A DNA stretch of 64,000 nt from Symbiodinium natans (lineage: Eukaryota; Sar; Dinophyceae; Suessiales; Symbiodiniaceae). Each line of letters begins with the position of its first letter. The stretch's first letter is position 1. The notes beneath the pieces are model-generated. The model did no database searches. It was not told where the DNA came from and was given only the letters and a program-made list of their open reading frames with translations. A program made the translations under genes and the position numbers. The DNA lies in NCBI GenBank assembly GCA_905221605.1, contig CAJNDS010002598.1:43501-107500 (forward strand). The letters run 5' to 3'. Below, piece by piece: positions 20,748 through 30,371 of the stretch.

Positions 20748-20858
20748 ATGATCGTCGGAAGTAAGATCTCCCGAGCTGCTGAGGCTCGGAGGGGACGAGG
20801 AGGCGGCCGTGGCCCCCATCTGTCGCCCAGGCGTCGGTGTTTCGACAAGACCATCAAG
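20748..20858 (+). CDS. Exon, Arg/Gly-rich, possibly first
   Basis: ATG opens MIVGSKISRAAEARRGRGGG, continuing RGPHLSPRRRCFDKTIK to an ATCAAG/GTTTAGG donor, phase 0. Arg/Gly-rich composition suggests nucleic-acid binding, but this is only a guess. Confidence 0.55.
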
Positions 20859-20892
20859 GTTTAGGGCTTAGGGTTTGGTTTCGGGTTTCCGA

Positions 20893-20943
20893 AGGGATGT
20901 TCCAAAGAGGGTAGCCCTATTGTAATATGGTTACTGGGCTGAC
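20893..20943. mobile_element. Chimera of family A and family B ends
   Basis: The first bases of a family A element (AGGGATGTTCC) run straight into a family B right end (AATATGGTTACTGGGCT). This suggests deletion or recombination between two elements. Confidence 0.6.
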
Positions 20944-20957
20944 AACCAACACAACAA

Positions 20958-20963
20958 GTGACC

Positions 20964-21002
<39 letters not shown>

Positions 21003-21058
21003 ACCCTAAACCCTAAACCCTAAACCCTAAACCCTAAACCCTAAACCCTAAACCCTAA
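20958..21058. repeat. Telomeric array CCCTCAA then CCCTAAA
   Basis: Six CCCTCAA variant units followed by about eight CCCTAAA units. Confidence 0.95.
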
Positions 21059-21089
21059 GCCGCACGAATCTGCAAGATGTCGAAAGCAG

Positions 21090-21196
21090 GCTACCTGGAC
21101 TCCACACGGGGCCACGCCTTCATCCGGAGCTGTGCTGGCAGCTGCGCGGGGGGGCGGAACTATGCCACCCAGACCTGCACCTGCATCCAGCCTCAA
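21090..21196 (+). CDS. Exon, Cys-rich domain
   Basis: Acceptor CGAAAGCAG, frame YLDSTRGHAFIRSCAGSCAG then GRNYATQTCTCIQPQ, donor CAA/GCATGTG or T/GTGGGT. Four Cys suggest an extracellular disulfide domain. Family not identified. Confidence 0.6.
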
Positions 21197-21317
21197 GCAT
21201 GTGGGTGGCTGTCAAAATTATGATCCCTTTTGGGGCACCCTAACTATTCGGTCCCGTATCATAACAGGGATCCGAAATTGAGCAAGAGGGTTTCGGGCCA
21301 GGGGTTCGGGCGTCCAG

Positions 21318-21376
21318 AGATCTGTGGGGGTTGCACGCTTCCTGATCCTCGGCCGGCTGCGCGAACTCTTTTAGGG
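21318..21376 (+). CDS. Exon with CxxC
   Basis: Acceptor GGGCGTCCAG, frame ICGGCTLPDPRPAARTLL, ending at TAG/GGTTTC. Follows an inverted-repeat remnant (21220-21280). Confidence 0.5.
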
Positions 21377-21622
21377 TTTCTAGGGCTCCTTGGGGACCAA
21401 ACGAGCCCTAAAAGGGCCTTCTGGTTCACACACACCTGAAATAGGGATTATAAACCCTAAACCCTAAACCCTAAAGTATAGGGTATATAACCCCAGGTCT
21501 CTCATACCAGCCCTAAACCCTAAACCTTGAACCCTCAACCCTCAACTCTAAACCCTATACTCATACTGGGGCTTAGGGCTTAACGCGTACGGTTTCTTGG
21601 TGGCAAAATCGGGTCGCGATAG

Positions 21623-21690
21623 AAAAAGAGCGGGTTCCGCGAAGGAGCGCGTGCCACGCTTTTTTCGGCCTTAGCGGTGGAATACCTTGA
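21623..21690 (+). CDS. Exon, unidentified gene
   Basis: Acceptor GGTCGCGATAG, frame KKSGFREGARATLFSALAVE then YL, donor TTGA/GCCCTAAACC. The GC donor is the edge of the CCCTAAA array that follows. Confidence 0.6.
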
Positions 21691-21982
21691 GCCCTAAACC
21701 CTAAACCCTAAATCCTAAACCCCAAGGACTCGGGGTGAAGGGGTTACGCAGCGTTTAGGGCTTTGGAGCTTGCCTCCATCGGGCCAGGATTTCCGTGTGC
21801 TTCCGATTTCGGGTTTTGGATTTTGGAGAGAGGGTTATGGGTTTGATTGGGGTTTTGCGTACCCTCATCCCAAACCGTACACTTACAACACCCTAACCCG
21901 AAATCCCAAACCCTAAGCCTACGAAACCCCAAACTCCACCTGTCCAGGGTAGGTCTCAAGTTATCGGTTCTTGGTCTTGCAG

Positions 21983-22040
21983 CTCAGCAAAGACTCAGGC
22001 GCGTGCCTCGCCAACCCGCAACCTGGCCCTTCATTTGGGG
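21983..22040 (+). CDS. Exon, unidentified gene
   Basis: A strong acceptor, GTTCTTGGTCTTGCAG, precedes LSKDSGACLANPQPGPSFG. It ends at a GTTTACG donor inside the family I element that follows. Confidence 0.65.
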
Positions 22041-22137
22041 GTTTACGATAATAAGGGACCCTCATAGAGACCCCCAAATAGTAGGATCCCGTTAAGAATA
22101 AGGACCCCAATAAGGTACCCCTAATATCGTAAACTCC
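22038..22137. mobile_element. Family I inverted-repeat element
   Basis: GGGGTTTACGATAATAAGGG mirrors CTAATATCGTAAACTCC. A related half is at 38108-38175. Confidence 0.7.
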
Positions 22138-22367
22138 TATTTTGTTCATTGTGTACCTGCTATGTATAGATGTTCTGCATGTATCTTGTTTTCGTTGTGT
22201 GTTTGTCCTGTACTTGAGAGGTATTCACTTTGCTTGTATTCATTTTGTGTCTTTGTTTGTGTAGTTATTGACTTGTGCGACTTTTTTTTCTTCTGACTTT
22301 CGTTTCTTCTACATGCTTGTAAAAAAGTTGCTTTCTCATTATTGTCCGCTACAGTATTGTTGTTCGC

Positions 22368-22379
22368 ATGATGATGATC

Positions 22380-22424
<45 letters not shown>
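22368..22424. repeat. (GAT)n microsatellite
   Basis: About eighteen GAT units in AT-rich, T-rich surroundings (22140-22440). Confidence 0.95.
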
Positions 22425-22426
<2 letters not shown>

Positions 22427-22433
22427 GACTTTT

Positions 22434-22535
22434 GGGTGTTTTCCCCCTTATACTAAGAGTCCGACATAGGGATTATAGTACCCCCCCGATTATCATCCCT
22501 GTTAAGGACTGTTAGTGAAAGAGTGCACATCCTAA
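22434..22535. mobile_element. Family A MITE, diverged
   Basis: GGGTGTTTTCCCCCTTATAC at the left and AAGGACTGTTAGTG...CACATCCTAAA at the right. Termini are mutated. Confidence 0.65.
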
Positions 22536-23029
22536 ATGATGAATATCACGATTGTTGCAAACATGCATGTTGGTGGCGGGGAGGGGGAGGGTAGGGCTTG
22601 ACCTTGGGGAGAATACGGACATTTCCTGACATGATCTGAGCAGGCCGGTTGCGTAGACGAAGCAGCCGCAACCCTAATTACACCCCAAGTCCACCCTATA
22701 CCACCCTACTACCCTAGTTCCCCGTGCCCCAGCAAACCTGCAACAAGCTCCACCCTAAAGCCCTAAATGCCCTAAACATGCACCCCCGAAACCCTACCCC
22801 CCCCCCCCCCCCCCCTGCAGAAGGGCTCCTCGGGCTCCCCTTCAAAGGAAGTCCTGAAAGGCCAACCCGAATCCTTCCCCATCCACCCGAAGCCGCCACC
22901 CCCACCTTGGGCGTTCAGGATTCAGTTTTCAGGGGTTAGGGCCTACAGGTAGGGTTTAGAGTTTAGGGTTTAGGGTTTAGGGTTTAGGGTTTAGAGTCTT
23001 CTGAAGTCCTAAACTCTGAAACCTGAAAA
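22536..23029. other. No gene recognised
   Basis: Contains poly-C (22797-22815) and a TTTAGGG array at 22955-23000. No strong exon. Confidence 0.4.
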
Positions 23030-23142
23030 GCACCAGATCGCCCCAGAGCGAGGAGCGTGTCAATGCCCGAGCTGCGACACCCGAGCACAGCCGGTGAACG
23101 GAGCATGGGCATCAGGCTTCGGGCATGTTATAGGTTTCTTAG
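23030..23142 (+). CDS. Exon-like island, Cys-containing
   Basis: Open frame KHQIAPERGACQCPSCDTRA continuing QPVNGAWASGFGHV. The CxCxxC cluster and codon use favour coding. No clear splice sites. Confidence 0.4.
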
Positions 23143-23159
23143 GAGTAGTAGTGGTCGTC

Positions 23160-23285
23160 GTCGTCAGAGTAGGGAGTCGGAGTGGGAGTAGGGGTAGGGG
23201 TAGGAGTAGGAGGTGGAGGTAGGGGTAGGGGCAGGCGTAGGAGTAGGAGTAGGGGAGGGGTAGGGGTAGGAGTAGGAGCAAGAGT

Positions 23286-23344
<59 letters not shown>

Positions 23345-23357
23345 TAGGAGTAGGAGT
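23160..23357. repeat. GGAGTA/GGAGCA hexamer minisatellite
   Basis: Degenerate GGAGTAGG units grade into about ten GGAGCA units (23290-23345). Both strands are open through it, so the long Leu and Gly frames are artefacts. Confidence 0.95.
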
Positions 23358-23897
23358 AACAGGCTGCTCTCCAAGCCCACTGGATTTCCAGAAAACCCTT
23401 CAGCCTGGATCCTAAACCTCTAAGCCCATAAAAACCTTTAAACCCGAAAGCCCTAAACACCCCTAAACGCCAGAAACCCAAACCCTCTGCTACCAGACAC
23501 GAACTCATGCCCCTCTGAGAAGAAGCCCAAATCCCTACATGGTGCTTGTTGGGTAAGGATGAAAGGTTTGAGAGTTGTCGCTTCTCGATTTAGGTCTCAT
23601 GACCTACACTTGATTTATCGAGGGTCGGGTTCAGTGAAATTAGGAAGTGTACGCTGACTTTGGCTTTCAGAGACGAGTCTGACCTTCAAAAGACAGATGC
23701 TCCACATGGGGGTCCATGCACGAGCTTCCAACAACCTGTATATTCCCCAAAAGACCAGAAGCCGTCCGCCAAAAGGGACCCCTTCTTCCCTTCTCCAGAC
23801 TTCAAGCTTCCCAAGGCTTGTGTGTTGGTTCTTTGGAGGGAGCCTAAGGTCAGGTTTCTTTTAACGTCTCCCTGGGAGGCTCTCGGGTCTGATTGCG

Positions 23898-24185
23898 ATG
23901 GTCCTATTCTTCGCCATCGTGGTCGCCATCATGATCTGCACTTTTTGCCCAGCACCTTGTGTTGATGGCAGCGTATCGCCTTGCGCCCTCGAGCAGAGTC
24001 CCGTCGACAAGGTGGACGTTTTGGTTGTGAGTTCCGGAGCTGTGGACGATGAGACAGAGGCTGCCACAAGCAGGCGGGATCGGGTACCAGTCGTCGTTCA
24101 CTTGCTAAGCAGCACTGTTTGGGTTTCTCTAGATAGCAATGCGCGCGAGGATGCGCAAGAAGTTTGTCGTGACACTTACGCTTAA
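23898..24185 (+). CDS. Small ORF with N-terminal membrane segment
   Basis: ATG to TAA, 95 codons, starting MVLFFAIVVAIMICTFCPAP, then a hydrophilic acidic stretch. The hydrophobic start could be a signal or anchor. It lies in a roughly 700-bp telomere-free block (23.6-24.33 kb), where an overlapping + strand frame from 23660 is also open. No family recognised. Confidence 0.35.
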   Translation: MVLFFAIVVAIMICTFCPAPCVDGSVSPCALEQSPVDKVDVLVVSSGAVDDETEAATSRRDRVPVVVHLLSSTVWVSLDSNAREDAQEVCRDTYA

Positions 24186-24867
24186 CAAGGCAGCAGCAAT
24201 GCCCCCTGCTCCCAAAGCCCTGAACCACTCTACTGTACTCCCCTCCCCTTAACGTTAAGTTTCCATATCGAGTCGTAAAATTCAACCCCGAAAACCGTAC
24301 CTCATCATAATGACCTCTGATACCCTCCAAGAGTAGGGAGATGGTTTGGATTTTGGCTTTTAGAGTTTAGGGTTTAGGGTTTGGGTATTAGAGTTTAGAG
24401 TTTGGGGTTAGGGTGTATAGTTTAGGGTGGATAGGAACGATCAGCTTCTGAAACGTACTTGTTGGCAGCTCAATGGGTGTGTTGGGACTTTCTCGCGTAT
24501 TTGTTGTTTCAGGTGCTAGCTGGCGGTTCAATGGCGTTTTGGTTCGGCCAGGCGTGTCTTCTCATGACTGGGGGCGTTTCCCTGTAGCCCGGAGACCGGC
24601 ATTCAGGGCTTCTGCAGGACTGCTAGGCTTGTTTTTTAGGGTTTCCAGGGTTTCTAAGCCCTAAACCCGACACCCTAGACCCTGAACCCTGAACCCTAAA
24701 CCCTAAACCCTAAACCCTAAAAAACAAAAAAACCCCTAAACCCTGAACCCTGAACCCTAAACTCTAGCTGTTTAGGGTTGAAACCGCAAAGGGCGAAAAG
24801 GGGCGGAAAAGGGTCGAAGGGCGTTGGCCTCAAGCCAAAGTGGAGTAGGGGTTCAGGGTTCTTGCAA

Positions 24868-24989
24868 AAGGGTTTAGGGTTTAGGGTTTAGGGTTTAGGG
24901 TTTAGGGTTTAGGGTTTAGGGTTTAGGGTTTAGGGTTTAGGGTTTAGGGTTTAGGGTTCAGGGTTTAGGGTTTAGGGTTTAGGGTTTAG
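24868..24989. repeat. Telomeric array, TTTAGGG
   Basis: About seventeen units. Its last TTTAG serves as the apparent acceptor of the next exon. Confidence 0.95.
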
Positions 24990-25092
24990 GGCTCCATTGA
25001 AGCTTTGTGTCCGTCGGCCGACAAGCGCAGCCTCATCCCCCCCGAAATGCAAGAAGCAATAGCACTGTATGTCAACCTCGATGATCGGGAGG
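24990..25092 (+). CDS. Exon between two telomeric arrays
   Basis: Frame SIEALCPSADKRSLIPPEMQ continues EAIALYVNLDDRE. The acceptor is the TTTAG of the upstream array and the donor GAGG/GTTTAGG is the first unit of the downstream array, so both splice sites are telomeric. Codon use is strongly coding-like. Confidence 0.65.
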
Positions 25093-25172
25093 GTTTAGGG
25101 TTTAGGGTTTAGGGTTTAGGGTTTAGGGTTTAGGGTTTAGGGTTTAGGGTTTAGGGTTTAGGGTTTAGGGTT
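25093..25172. repeat. Telomeric array, TTTAGGG
   Basis: About eleven perfect units. Confidence 0.95.
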
Positions 25173-25196
25173 GGCCGGTAGCCCTAGCCCTTCCAG

Positions 25197-25260
25197 TCTT
25201 TTTGAGCACAGGCCTCGCGCCTTCTCTGAGCTCTCCACAGTGGTCACCAACGACTTCGAG
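25197..25260 (+). CDS. Exon, same gene as 24990 and 25735
   Basis: Acceptor GCCCTTCCAG, frame LFEHRPRAFSELSTVVTNDF, donor TTCGAG/GTGACT in phase 0, which matches the phase-0 start of the next exon. Confidence 0.65.
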
Positions 25261-25314
25261 GTGACTCGGGGTTTAGGGTTGAGGGTGTAGGGTTCAGTTT
25301 GACCCTTCTAAGCC

Positions 25315-25680
25315 CTAAACCCTAAACCCTAAACCCTAAACCCTAAACCCTAAACCCTAAACCCTAAACCCTAAACCCTAAACCCTAAACCCTAAACCCT
25401 AACCCTAAACCCTAAACCCTAAACCCTAAACCCTAAACCCTAAACCCTAAAACCCTAAAACCCTAAAAAAACCCTAAAACCCTAAACCCTAAACCCAAAC
25501 CTAACCCAACCTAACCCTACACCCTAACGCTAAACCCTAACCCTAAACCCTAAACCCTAAACCCTAAACCTAAACCCTAAACCCTAAACCCTAAACCCTA
25601 AACCCTAAACCCTAACCCTAAACCCTAAACCCTAACCCTAAACCCTAAACCCTACCTAACCCCTAACCCCTTAACCCTAA
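25315..25680. repeat. Long telomeric array, CCCTAAA
   Basis: About 365 bases, one of the longest here, with CCCTAA and CCCTAAAA slippage variants. Confidence 0.95.
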
Positions 25681-25734
25681 ATTGGGGTGTCTGTTTTCGA
25701 AAGACCGCCCTCCAGTTTGCCCTGGGATTTCCAG

Positions 25735-25784
25735 GTGTCTCTCCCCGGAACTCCCGGCAGCGAGGAAGAGCCTGGCGGCTTTGA
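25735..25784 (+). CDS. Exon, acidic
   Basis: Acceptor GGGATTTCCAG, frame VSLPGTPGSEEEPGGF, donor GA/GCCCTAGGG (GC). Joins 25260 in frame. Confidence 0.65.
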
Positions 25785-25796
25785 GCCCTAGGGTTG

Positions 25797-25912
25797 AGGG
25801 TTAGGGTTTAGGGTTTAGGGTTTAGGGTTTAGGGTTTAGGGTTTAGGGTTTAGGGTTTAGGGTTTAGGGTTTAGGGTTTAGGGTTTAGGGTTTAGGGTTT
25901 AGGGTTTGGGGC
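25797..25912. repeat. Telomeric array, TTTAGGG
   Basis: About sixteen units. Confidence 0.95.
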
Positions 25913-25917
25913 TCCAG

Positions 25918-26030
25918 GATTCGGTGTGCTGGCTTGTCATGATTTTTTGAACTGTGGGGTTCAAAAACGGGCCCTGCTTAGAAATACTGTGGAGGACCCG
26001 CAGAATTATTCTCAAGTCTCCTGCCAGTTC
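25918..26030 (+). CDS. Exon, unidentified gene
   Basis: Acceptor GGGGCTCCAG, frame FGVLACHDFLNCGVQKRALL then RNTVEDPQNYSQVSCQFSTP. It runs into the inverted repeat at 26028, after which an open frame resumes, so the two may be exons of one gene. Confidence 0.45.
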
Positions 26031-26178
26031 AGCACTCCCCTCCCCCTAATACTAAACCCCCCCTACCCCCCCTACTATTCTGTGCCTTCATTATGGTTAT
26101 ATTCTGAGTATACTGGAGATATTTAAAAATTTTGGGGTAGGGTGGGTTTAATAGTTTCATACTTGGGGAGGGGATTGC
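26028..26178. mobile_element. Inverted-repeat element, likely intronic
   Basis: CACTCCCCTCCCCCTAATAC... is mirrored by GGGTTTAATAGTTTCATACT-TGGGGAGGGG. CCTGCC occurs on both sides (about 26020 and 26177). Confidence 0.55.
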
Positions 26179-26400
26179 CTGCCCTGTGGCGCTGTCAGCT
26201 AGGGAGCCCGTCGGCCAATCCGTGAATGCCCTGAGATGCAGCGGCGGAGTTTGGAGTGTTGGAGTGAGCCTTCTCAAGCGAGAAGGAAAGCTGGGAACCC
26301 CCAAATCTCATTCCAACTCGTTTATTGCGAGAGTTTCCACCTGCAGTTCTAGCCCTGGGGGTATGAACAGGAAGAGGAGTAGGAGTGCTAGTGCCAGCGC
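26179..26400 (+). CDS. Exon-like frame, Ser-rich end
   Basis: Frame MALSAREPVGQSVNALRCSG then GVWSVGVSLLKREGKLGTP. It continues as a low-complexity Ser/Ala stretch and then simple repeats, so the 3' limit is unknown. Confidence 0.4.
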
Positions 26401-26770
26401 CAGTGCCAGCACCGCCGCTGCTCTGCTGCTCTGCTGCTCTGCTGCTCTGCTGCTCTGTTGCGGTTGCTGCTCTGCTGCGGCTGTTGCTGCTGCTTCTTCT
26501 TCTTCTTCTTCTTCTGTTTTTGTCGTTGTTGGTGGTGGCGGCGGCGGTGGCGCTTCTTCTTCTTCTTCTTCTTCTTTTTGTTTCTTCTTCTTCTGCTTCT
26601 TCGTCTTCTTCTTTTCTTCTTCTTGGTGGCGGTGGTGGCAGAGGCGGTGGCGTTAGCGCTGGAGGTGCCGGTGAGGTGTGGTGGTGGTGGTTGTGGTTCT
26701 CTTGTTTGTTGCAATTGGTGCGGTGGTCGTCGTTGAGCTGGTCGTTGTGATTGTCGTCGTGATGCTGCTT
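26401..26770. repeat. Trinucleotide-rich low complexity
   Basis: GCTCT, CTT/CTG and GGTGGC repeats (26410-26700). A hydrophobic + strand frame rich in Val (26690-26765) precedes the family E element, but its composition is repeat-driven. Confidence 0.85.
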
Positions 26771-26911
26771 GCTTGGAGTTTCATGGTACTTATTAACAAA
26801 TTATATTTGTACTTATAACTGTACTTATAACCATACTAGGGCACTGAAGGGCTTATAAGTGGGTTATAAGTACAGTTAGAATTGGTTAGTAAGTACCATG
26901 AACCTCCAAGT
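26771..26911. mobile_element. Family E MITE
   Basis: CTTGGAGTTTCATGGTACTT mirrors AAGTACCATGAACCTCCAAG, with internal TTATAAGT palindromic motifs. Confidence 0.85.
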
Positions 26912-27081
26912 GTGGTTGTGGTTCTCGTTGTCACCTCAGTGCTCGCGTCTGGCTCGCGTCCGGCCATGCTTGTTGTGCACGTTCGGATGGTGTGTTGCGC
27001 TTCTGACCGTGTGCGTTGGCAAAGCATCCAACGTCCCTGCTGCCATTGTGCATCCATTTACCCAGGATCCATGGCTGAGCG

Positions 27082-27600
27082 ATGAGAAGTGCGGCCATTT
27101 TACCAGCACCTCCATTCCTAAGAGCACCGATGAGCAACACACACCTTGCGCTTTCGCGGTTTCGCATTGGCGAGAACGGCGAGAATGCACGAGTTGTTCT
27201 ACAGTTTCTGGCGCCTTGCGAAGCCACGAAGCTCAGAATCGCCACGAAGCTCAGAAACCAACGCCAAGTACGATCAAGCGCCGAGATATACCAAAAACGA
27301 CGTTCCACCCTTGCTCGGAACATCGCCATCAAGTCACTGGCAGGCACACTATTCTTGACAGCTCACTAGGAGGCTGACGACGCATGCTTCAACCAAGGCT
27401 GTTCTCCCGCAATGCTTGGCATTGCTTGAACCTGAGAGGAACAAGTCAACAAGGAGCCACGCCAGCTAGGCTCTGCAAGGCAACACATGGGCGAGAAGTG
27501 ACCAGCAGAAAGCACTTCGTTGTTAAACAGGCGCTTCCCAAACATTACAAGGACATTGTGGGCATCGCTGTCCAGTGCAGAATCTGCCGGTAGGTACATG
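27082..27600 (+). CDS. Open region, doubtful coding
   Basis: Frames on both strands overlap in this telomere-free block. The best + strand frame (27082-27369) contains FRIGENGENARVVLQFLAP. The stretch includes a tandem copy of CACGAAGCTCAGAA (27221-27259). Identity unknown. Confidence 0.25.
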
Positions 27601-27607
27601 TATATGT

Positions 27608-27707
27608 TGGGATGTTCCCCCCTTATACTAACAGTCCTTAGCAGGGATTATATTACGGGGTACTACAATCCCGATTACGGACTGTTAGTATAAGCGGGAA
27701 CATCCCA
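27608..27707. mobile_element. Family A MITE
   Basis: Nearly complete inverted repeat, TGGGATGTTCCCC...GGAACATCCCA, 100 bases. No matching 8-bp flanks. Confidence 0.9.
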
Positions 27708-27873
27708 AGACTGAACCCTGGTTGTTGCTGAACCTGTTCTTGCTGAGTTTTTTGCTGGCCATGCCGTCCCTTAGGGCTTAAGCGCTAAACCCTAAACCCC
27801 AAACCCTAAACCCCAAATCCTAAGCCCTAGACCCAAACCCTAAACCCTAAACCCTCCTCTAAGCGTAAGCAAG

Positions 27874-28056
27874 CCGGTCAAGTTTTGTGCTCACATGGGC
27901 TCTTTCACCGACTGCAGGTGTGGGAGCTTTCCAAATTTCTGTGCCCGCTCGGGCATTTCTCGGGTCCCCGTTGGAAAACGTGAAGGGGTCCGACATCTCA
28001 GGATGTTTTGGGTGATTGATTTCCCACGTCCGCATCAGCTGGGTTGTGCTTTGGGA
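27874..28056 (+). CDS. Exon-like frame, Cys-rich
   Basis: Sixty-one open codons ending at TAA (28057). The N-terminal part KPVKFCAHMGSFTDCRCGSF then PNFCARSG has five Cys in 28 residues and good codon bias. The acceptor may be AAGCAAG. Family unknown. Confidence 0.45.
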
Positions 28057-28097
28057 TAACTTTTACTTCCCCTTCTTTCCTTTGAAGGGAACCTATT

Positions 28098-28154
28098 CAT
28101 AACCCTAAACCCTAAACCCTAAACCCTAAACCCTAAACCCTAAACCCTAAACCC
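28098..28154. repeat. Telomeric array, CCCTAAA
   Basis: About eight units. Confidence 0.95.
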
Positions 28155-28209
28155 GAATTTTCAGAGGGTTTAAAGCACAACTCAGTCAGTATCTGAGCCT
28201 GTATGCAGA

Positions 28210-28815
28210 GGCTCGGGCTCATCCGGGGGTTTCCTATAATTGGGGTACCGCTTTCTTCTCCCCAACTATGGTAGAACCCGGCCTCTAAAAAGGACCTTTA
28301 GGAGGGCGCCCCCTACCCCGGGAAGCCCCCACCACTTGCTGCCGTCGATGCGTGGAAGAGCACCCCAGTCCAGGATCCCATTTCAGAGGCACGGTCCAGA
28401 AAGCCTGGAGTCAGCCGGAAACCCCGACTAGACCTAAACCATAAACCCTATAAACCCCCCAAACCCTAAACCCTGAACCCTGAACCCTAGCCCTAAACCC
28501 TACAACCCCCTAAACCCCCGAGCCCTGAACCCGGAACCCTAGCCCTAAGCCCTAAAATGATCTCGCCCACCCCCTCGCCTTGAACTCAGATCTACTAGTA
28601 AGATTTACGGCGCAAAGCCCAAACCTAGTAAAGCTCAAAGGGTTTAGGGTTTAGGGTTTAGGGGTTTAGAATGTTTATGCGCGAGACCCTAGCTAAGCTC
28701 AATTGGCCGGGGCGGGGTCGGGGCATCCTGCGGCCGTAGCATCTGGCATAGTTGGCCTCCATCCCTCAATGCGCGGAAGGGGTATAAGGGACGCCGAGAA
28801 GGGACCCTCGAAGGC
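28210..28815. other. Mixed unique and degenerate telomeric DNA
   Basis: Two islands share the frame motif PSMRGR (28345-28365 and 28757-28777), otherwise unrelated. A degenerate CCCTAAA tract lies at 28440-28555. No firm exon. Confidence 0.35.
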
Positions 28816-28817
28816 CC

Positions 28818-28866
28818 TATATATATATATACATATAATAGAGGTATATATGTATATATATATATA

Positions 28867-28898
<32 letters not shown>

Positions 28899-28916
28899 TC
28901 TCTTATATATATATAT
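28818..28916. repeat. TATA and (TC)n microsatellites
   Basis: ATATATAT blocks on either side of about twenty CT units. Confidence 0.95.
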
Positions 28917-29000
28917 AGTCCCTATATACCTAAGTAGCCCCTAAACAACCCCCGAAAAACCCCAAAGGTCCCTGAAAAGTGCCCCTCCTTTAGTACCTTG
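28914..29000. mobile_element. Family G copy, reverse orientation
   Basis: TATATACCTAAGTAGCCCC... is the complement of the GGGGCTACTTAGGTATATA in the 12.0-kb copy. Confidence 0.6.
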
Positions 29001-29198
29001 AAATGCTAAGTCTAGGGTGCTCCACGCCACCCCTAAAATTAGGGTTTGTAGGCCCTAGACTTTTTAGGCCATAGGGCCTAGGTTTTAGGGACGCTTTTGT
29101 TTTGGCTCTTTGTTTTAAATGAAAGCCTTGTGCGTGCAACGCAATAGGCTGAGACCCTCAACCCGAAGCCCCAAAACCTTCATGGCTCTTTTCCGCAG

Positions 29199-29277
29199 AG
29201 GGCAGCCGAACGTGGTGCCTTTAAGGCTTCCAAGGCTCGAAAACTATTGTCCTTGTGCGGGCTCAGGAACCGGATTG
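29199..29277 (+). CDS. Exon, basic helical
   Basis: Acceptor GGCTCTTTTCCGCAG is excellent. Frame RAAERGAFKASKARKLLSLC then GLRNRIG, with a GTGTGG donor. Basic and amphipathic. Family unknown. Confidence 0.6.
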
Positions 29278-29289
29278 GTGTGGGAAATG

Positions 29290-29352
29290 ACCCTAAGCCC
29301 TAAAACCCTAAACCCTAAACCCTAAACCCTAAACCCTAAACCCTAAACCCCA
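29290..29352. repeat. Telomeric array, CCCTAAA
   Basis: About eight units. Confidence 0.95.
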
Positions 29353-29427
29353 GAAGGGGGGTTATCGATCTTCTGGGCCCGGATAAAGACCTTACTTTTC
29401 GCCATCTTGCGTGGAGGCCATCGGCCC

Positions 29428-29570
29428 TACACTTACTGTTGGTTTGCCGGGAATGAGGGAATTAGGGTTTAGGGTTTATAGGGTGTATATATATATATAT
29501 ATGCATTTATATACCCTTTCAGGCAGTATACAGGATACCTCATTCCCTCCGCTAACCAACAGTAAGTACA
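29428..29570. mobile_element. Inverted-repeat element with telomeric insert
   Basis: TACACTTACTGTTGGTTTGC mirrors GCTAACCAACAGTAAGTACA. The loop holds two TTTAGGG units and a TATATA tract. Confidence 0.75.
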
Positions 29571-29738
29571 ACTCCAAGTTACCTTTGGATGCAGGGTGTG
29601 CAATAGGGGAGGATGTGGGTCTTGTCCGTTTCTGGCCGTAAGCCCTGAAACCGTAAGCTGTCGCAGCATTTCCTTCCAACGCAGCGCAAGACATCAAAGC
29701 AAGTAGGCGGGTGGTGAAGCCTTCAAGAATTATTTAGG

Positions 29739-29851
29739 CTAGGATACCCAGTAGTACCCTTATTCCCTTTTTGGTAGGTTTAGGTTCCCTTATCAACCCC
29801 TTTATGCAAAAAAGGGCACCCTTTTTCATCCTAGGTTACTGGGCAACCTAG
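29739..29851. mobile_element. Family C element
   Basis: Begins CTAGGATACCCAGTAG and ends TACTGGGCAACCTAG, flanked by TAGG at 29735-29738 and 29852-29855. Very similar to the copy in chitinase intron 9. Confidence 0.92.
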
Positions 29852-29858
29852 TAGGTTC

Positions 29859-30140
29859 TTGTGGCAATTTGTGCATTCCTTTCTTGGGCCTTCTGGGCCG
29901 TTCTTGAACATGGTTCTTGATAGTGCAGTTGCAAGGGATCAGATCACAAATCCTCTGTTTCAGAGCTTCCAAGAACACATAAGAAGGTTTAAGAGTACAT
30001 TATTGAGAAGAGCTCTTGAACGAATCTTCAAAGACTCTAAAAGGGCAACCCTAAGAAGGACTTTAAAGGGCTTTAAGAAGGACCAGAACCAACTTCCTGC
30101 CAGTGGTGAGGTTTCAAGTCGTGCGACGTATGCATGTTAA
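29859..30140 (+). CDS. Small basic ORF, doubtful
   Basis: 93 codons, rich in Lys and Arg (for example KSTLLRRALERIFKDSK). Low GC3 compared with the clear exons. It begins right after a family C element, so it may be the exon that element interrupted. Confidence 0.3.
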   Translation: MWQFVHSFLGPSGPFLNMVLDSAVARDQITNPLFQSFQEHIRRFKSTLLRRALERIFKDSKRATLRRTLKGFKKDQNQLPASGEVSSRATYAC

Positions 30141-30175
30141 CAGCCACCGGGGCCCTGAGTCAGAGTCATAGTATA

Positions 30176-30318
30176 TCTAAGAAATATTCAACATACCCCT
30201 TTGGGCATACCCCTTAAGACAAAGTAAGGGGTATGGGAAAATCCTTCCTTAAATTCTCCTTTAGAGGTTAGGGGGTATGGGTTTGGGGTATGTTGAGTTA
30301 TTCTTGGATATTAAGGCT
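30176..30318. mobile_element. Inverted-repeat element
   Basis: AAGAAATATTCAACATACCCC mirrors GGGGTATGTTGAGTTATTCTT, with internal GGGTATGGG repeats. Confidence 0.65.
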
Positions 30319-30326
30319 GCTCCCAG

Positions 30327-30371
30327 CAGATGTCTTTGCAACACACCACCTGACGGCGACAGAGGCCACAG
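30327..30371 (+). CDS. Short exon, CLC motif
   Basis: Acceptor GCTGCTCCCAG, frame RCLCNTPPDGDRGH, donor CACAG/GTTAAGC. Directly after the inverted-repeat element. Confidence 0.5.

Noticed and set aside
23060-23415. Long Leu-, Gly- and Ser/Cys-rich frames
   Set aside because: Produced by the GGAGTA/GGAGCA minisatellite. All frames on both strands are open.
26385-26750. Leu/Phe- and Arg/Lys-rich frames on both strands
   Set aside because: Driven by CTT, CTG and GGTGGC repeats.
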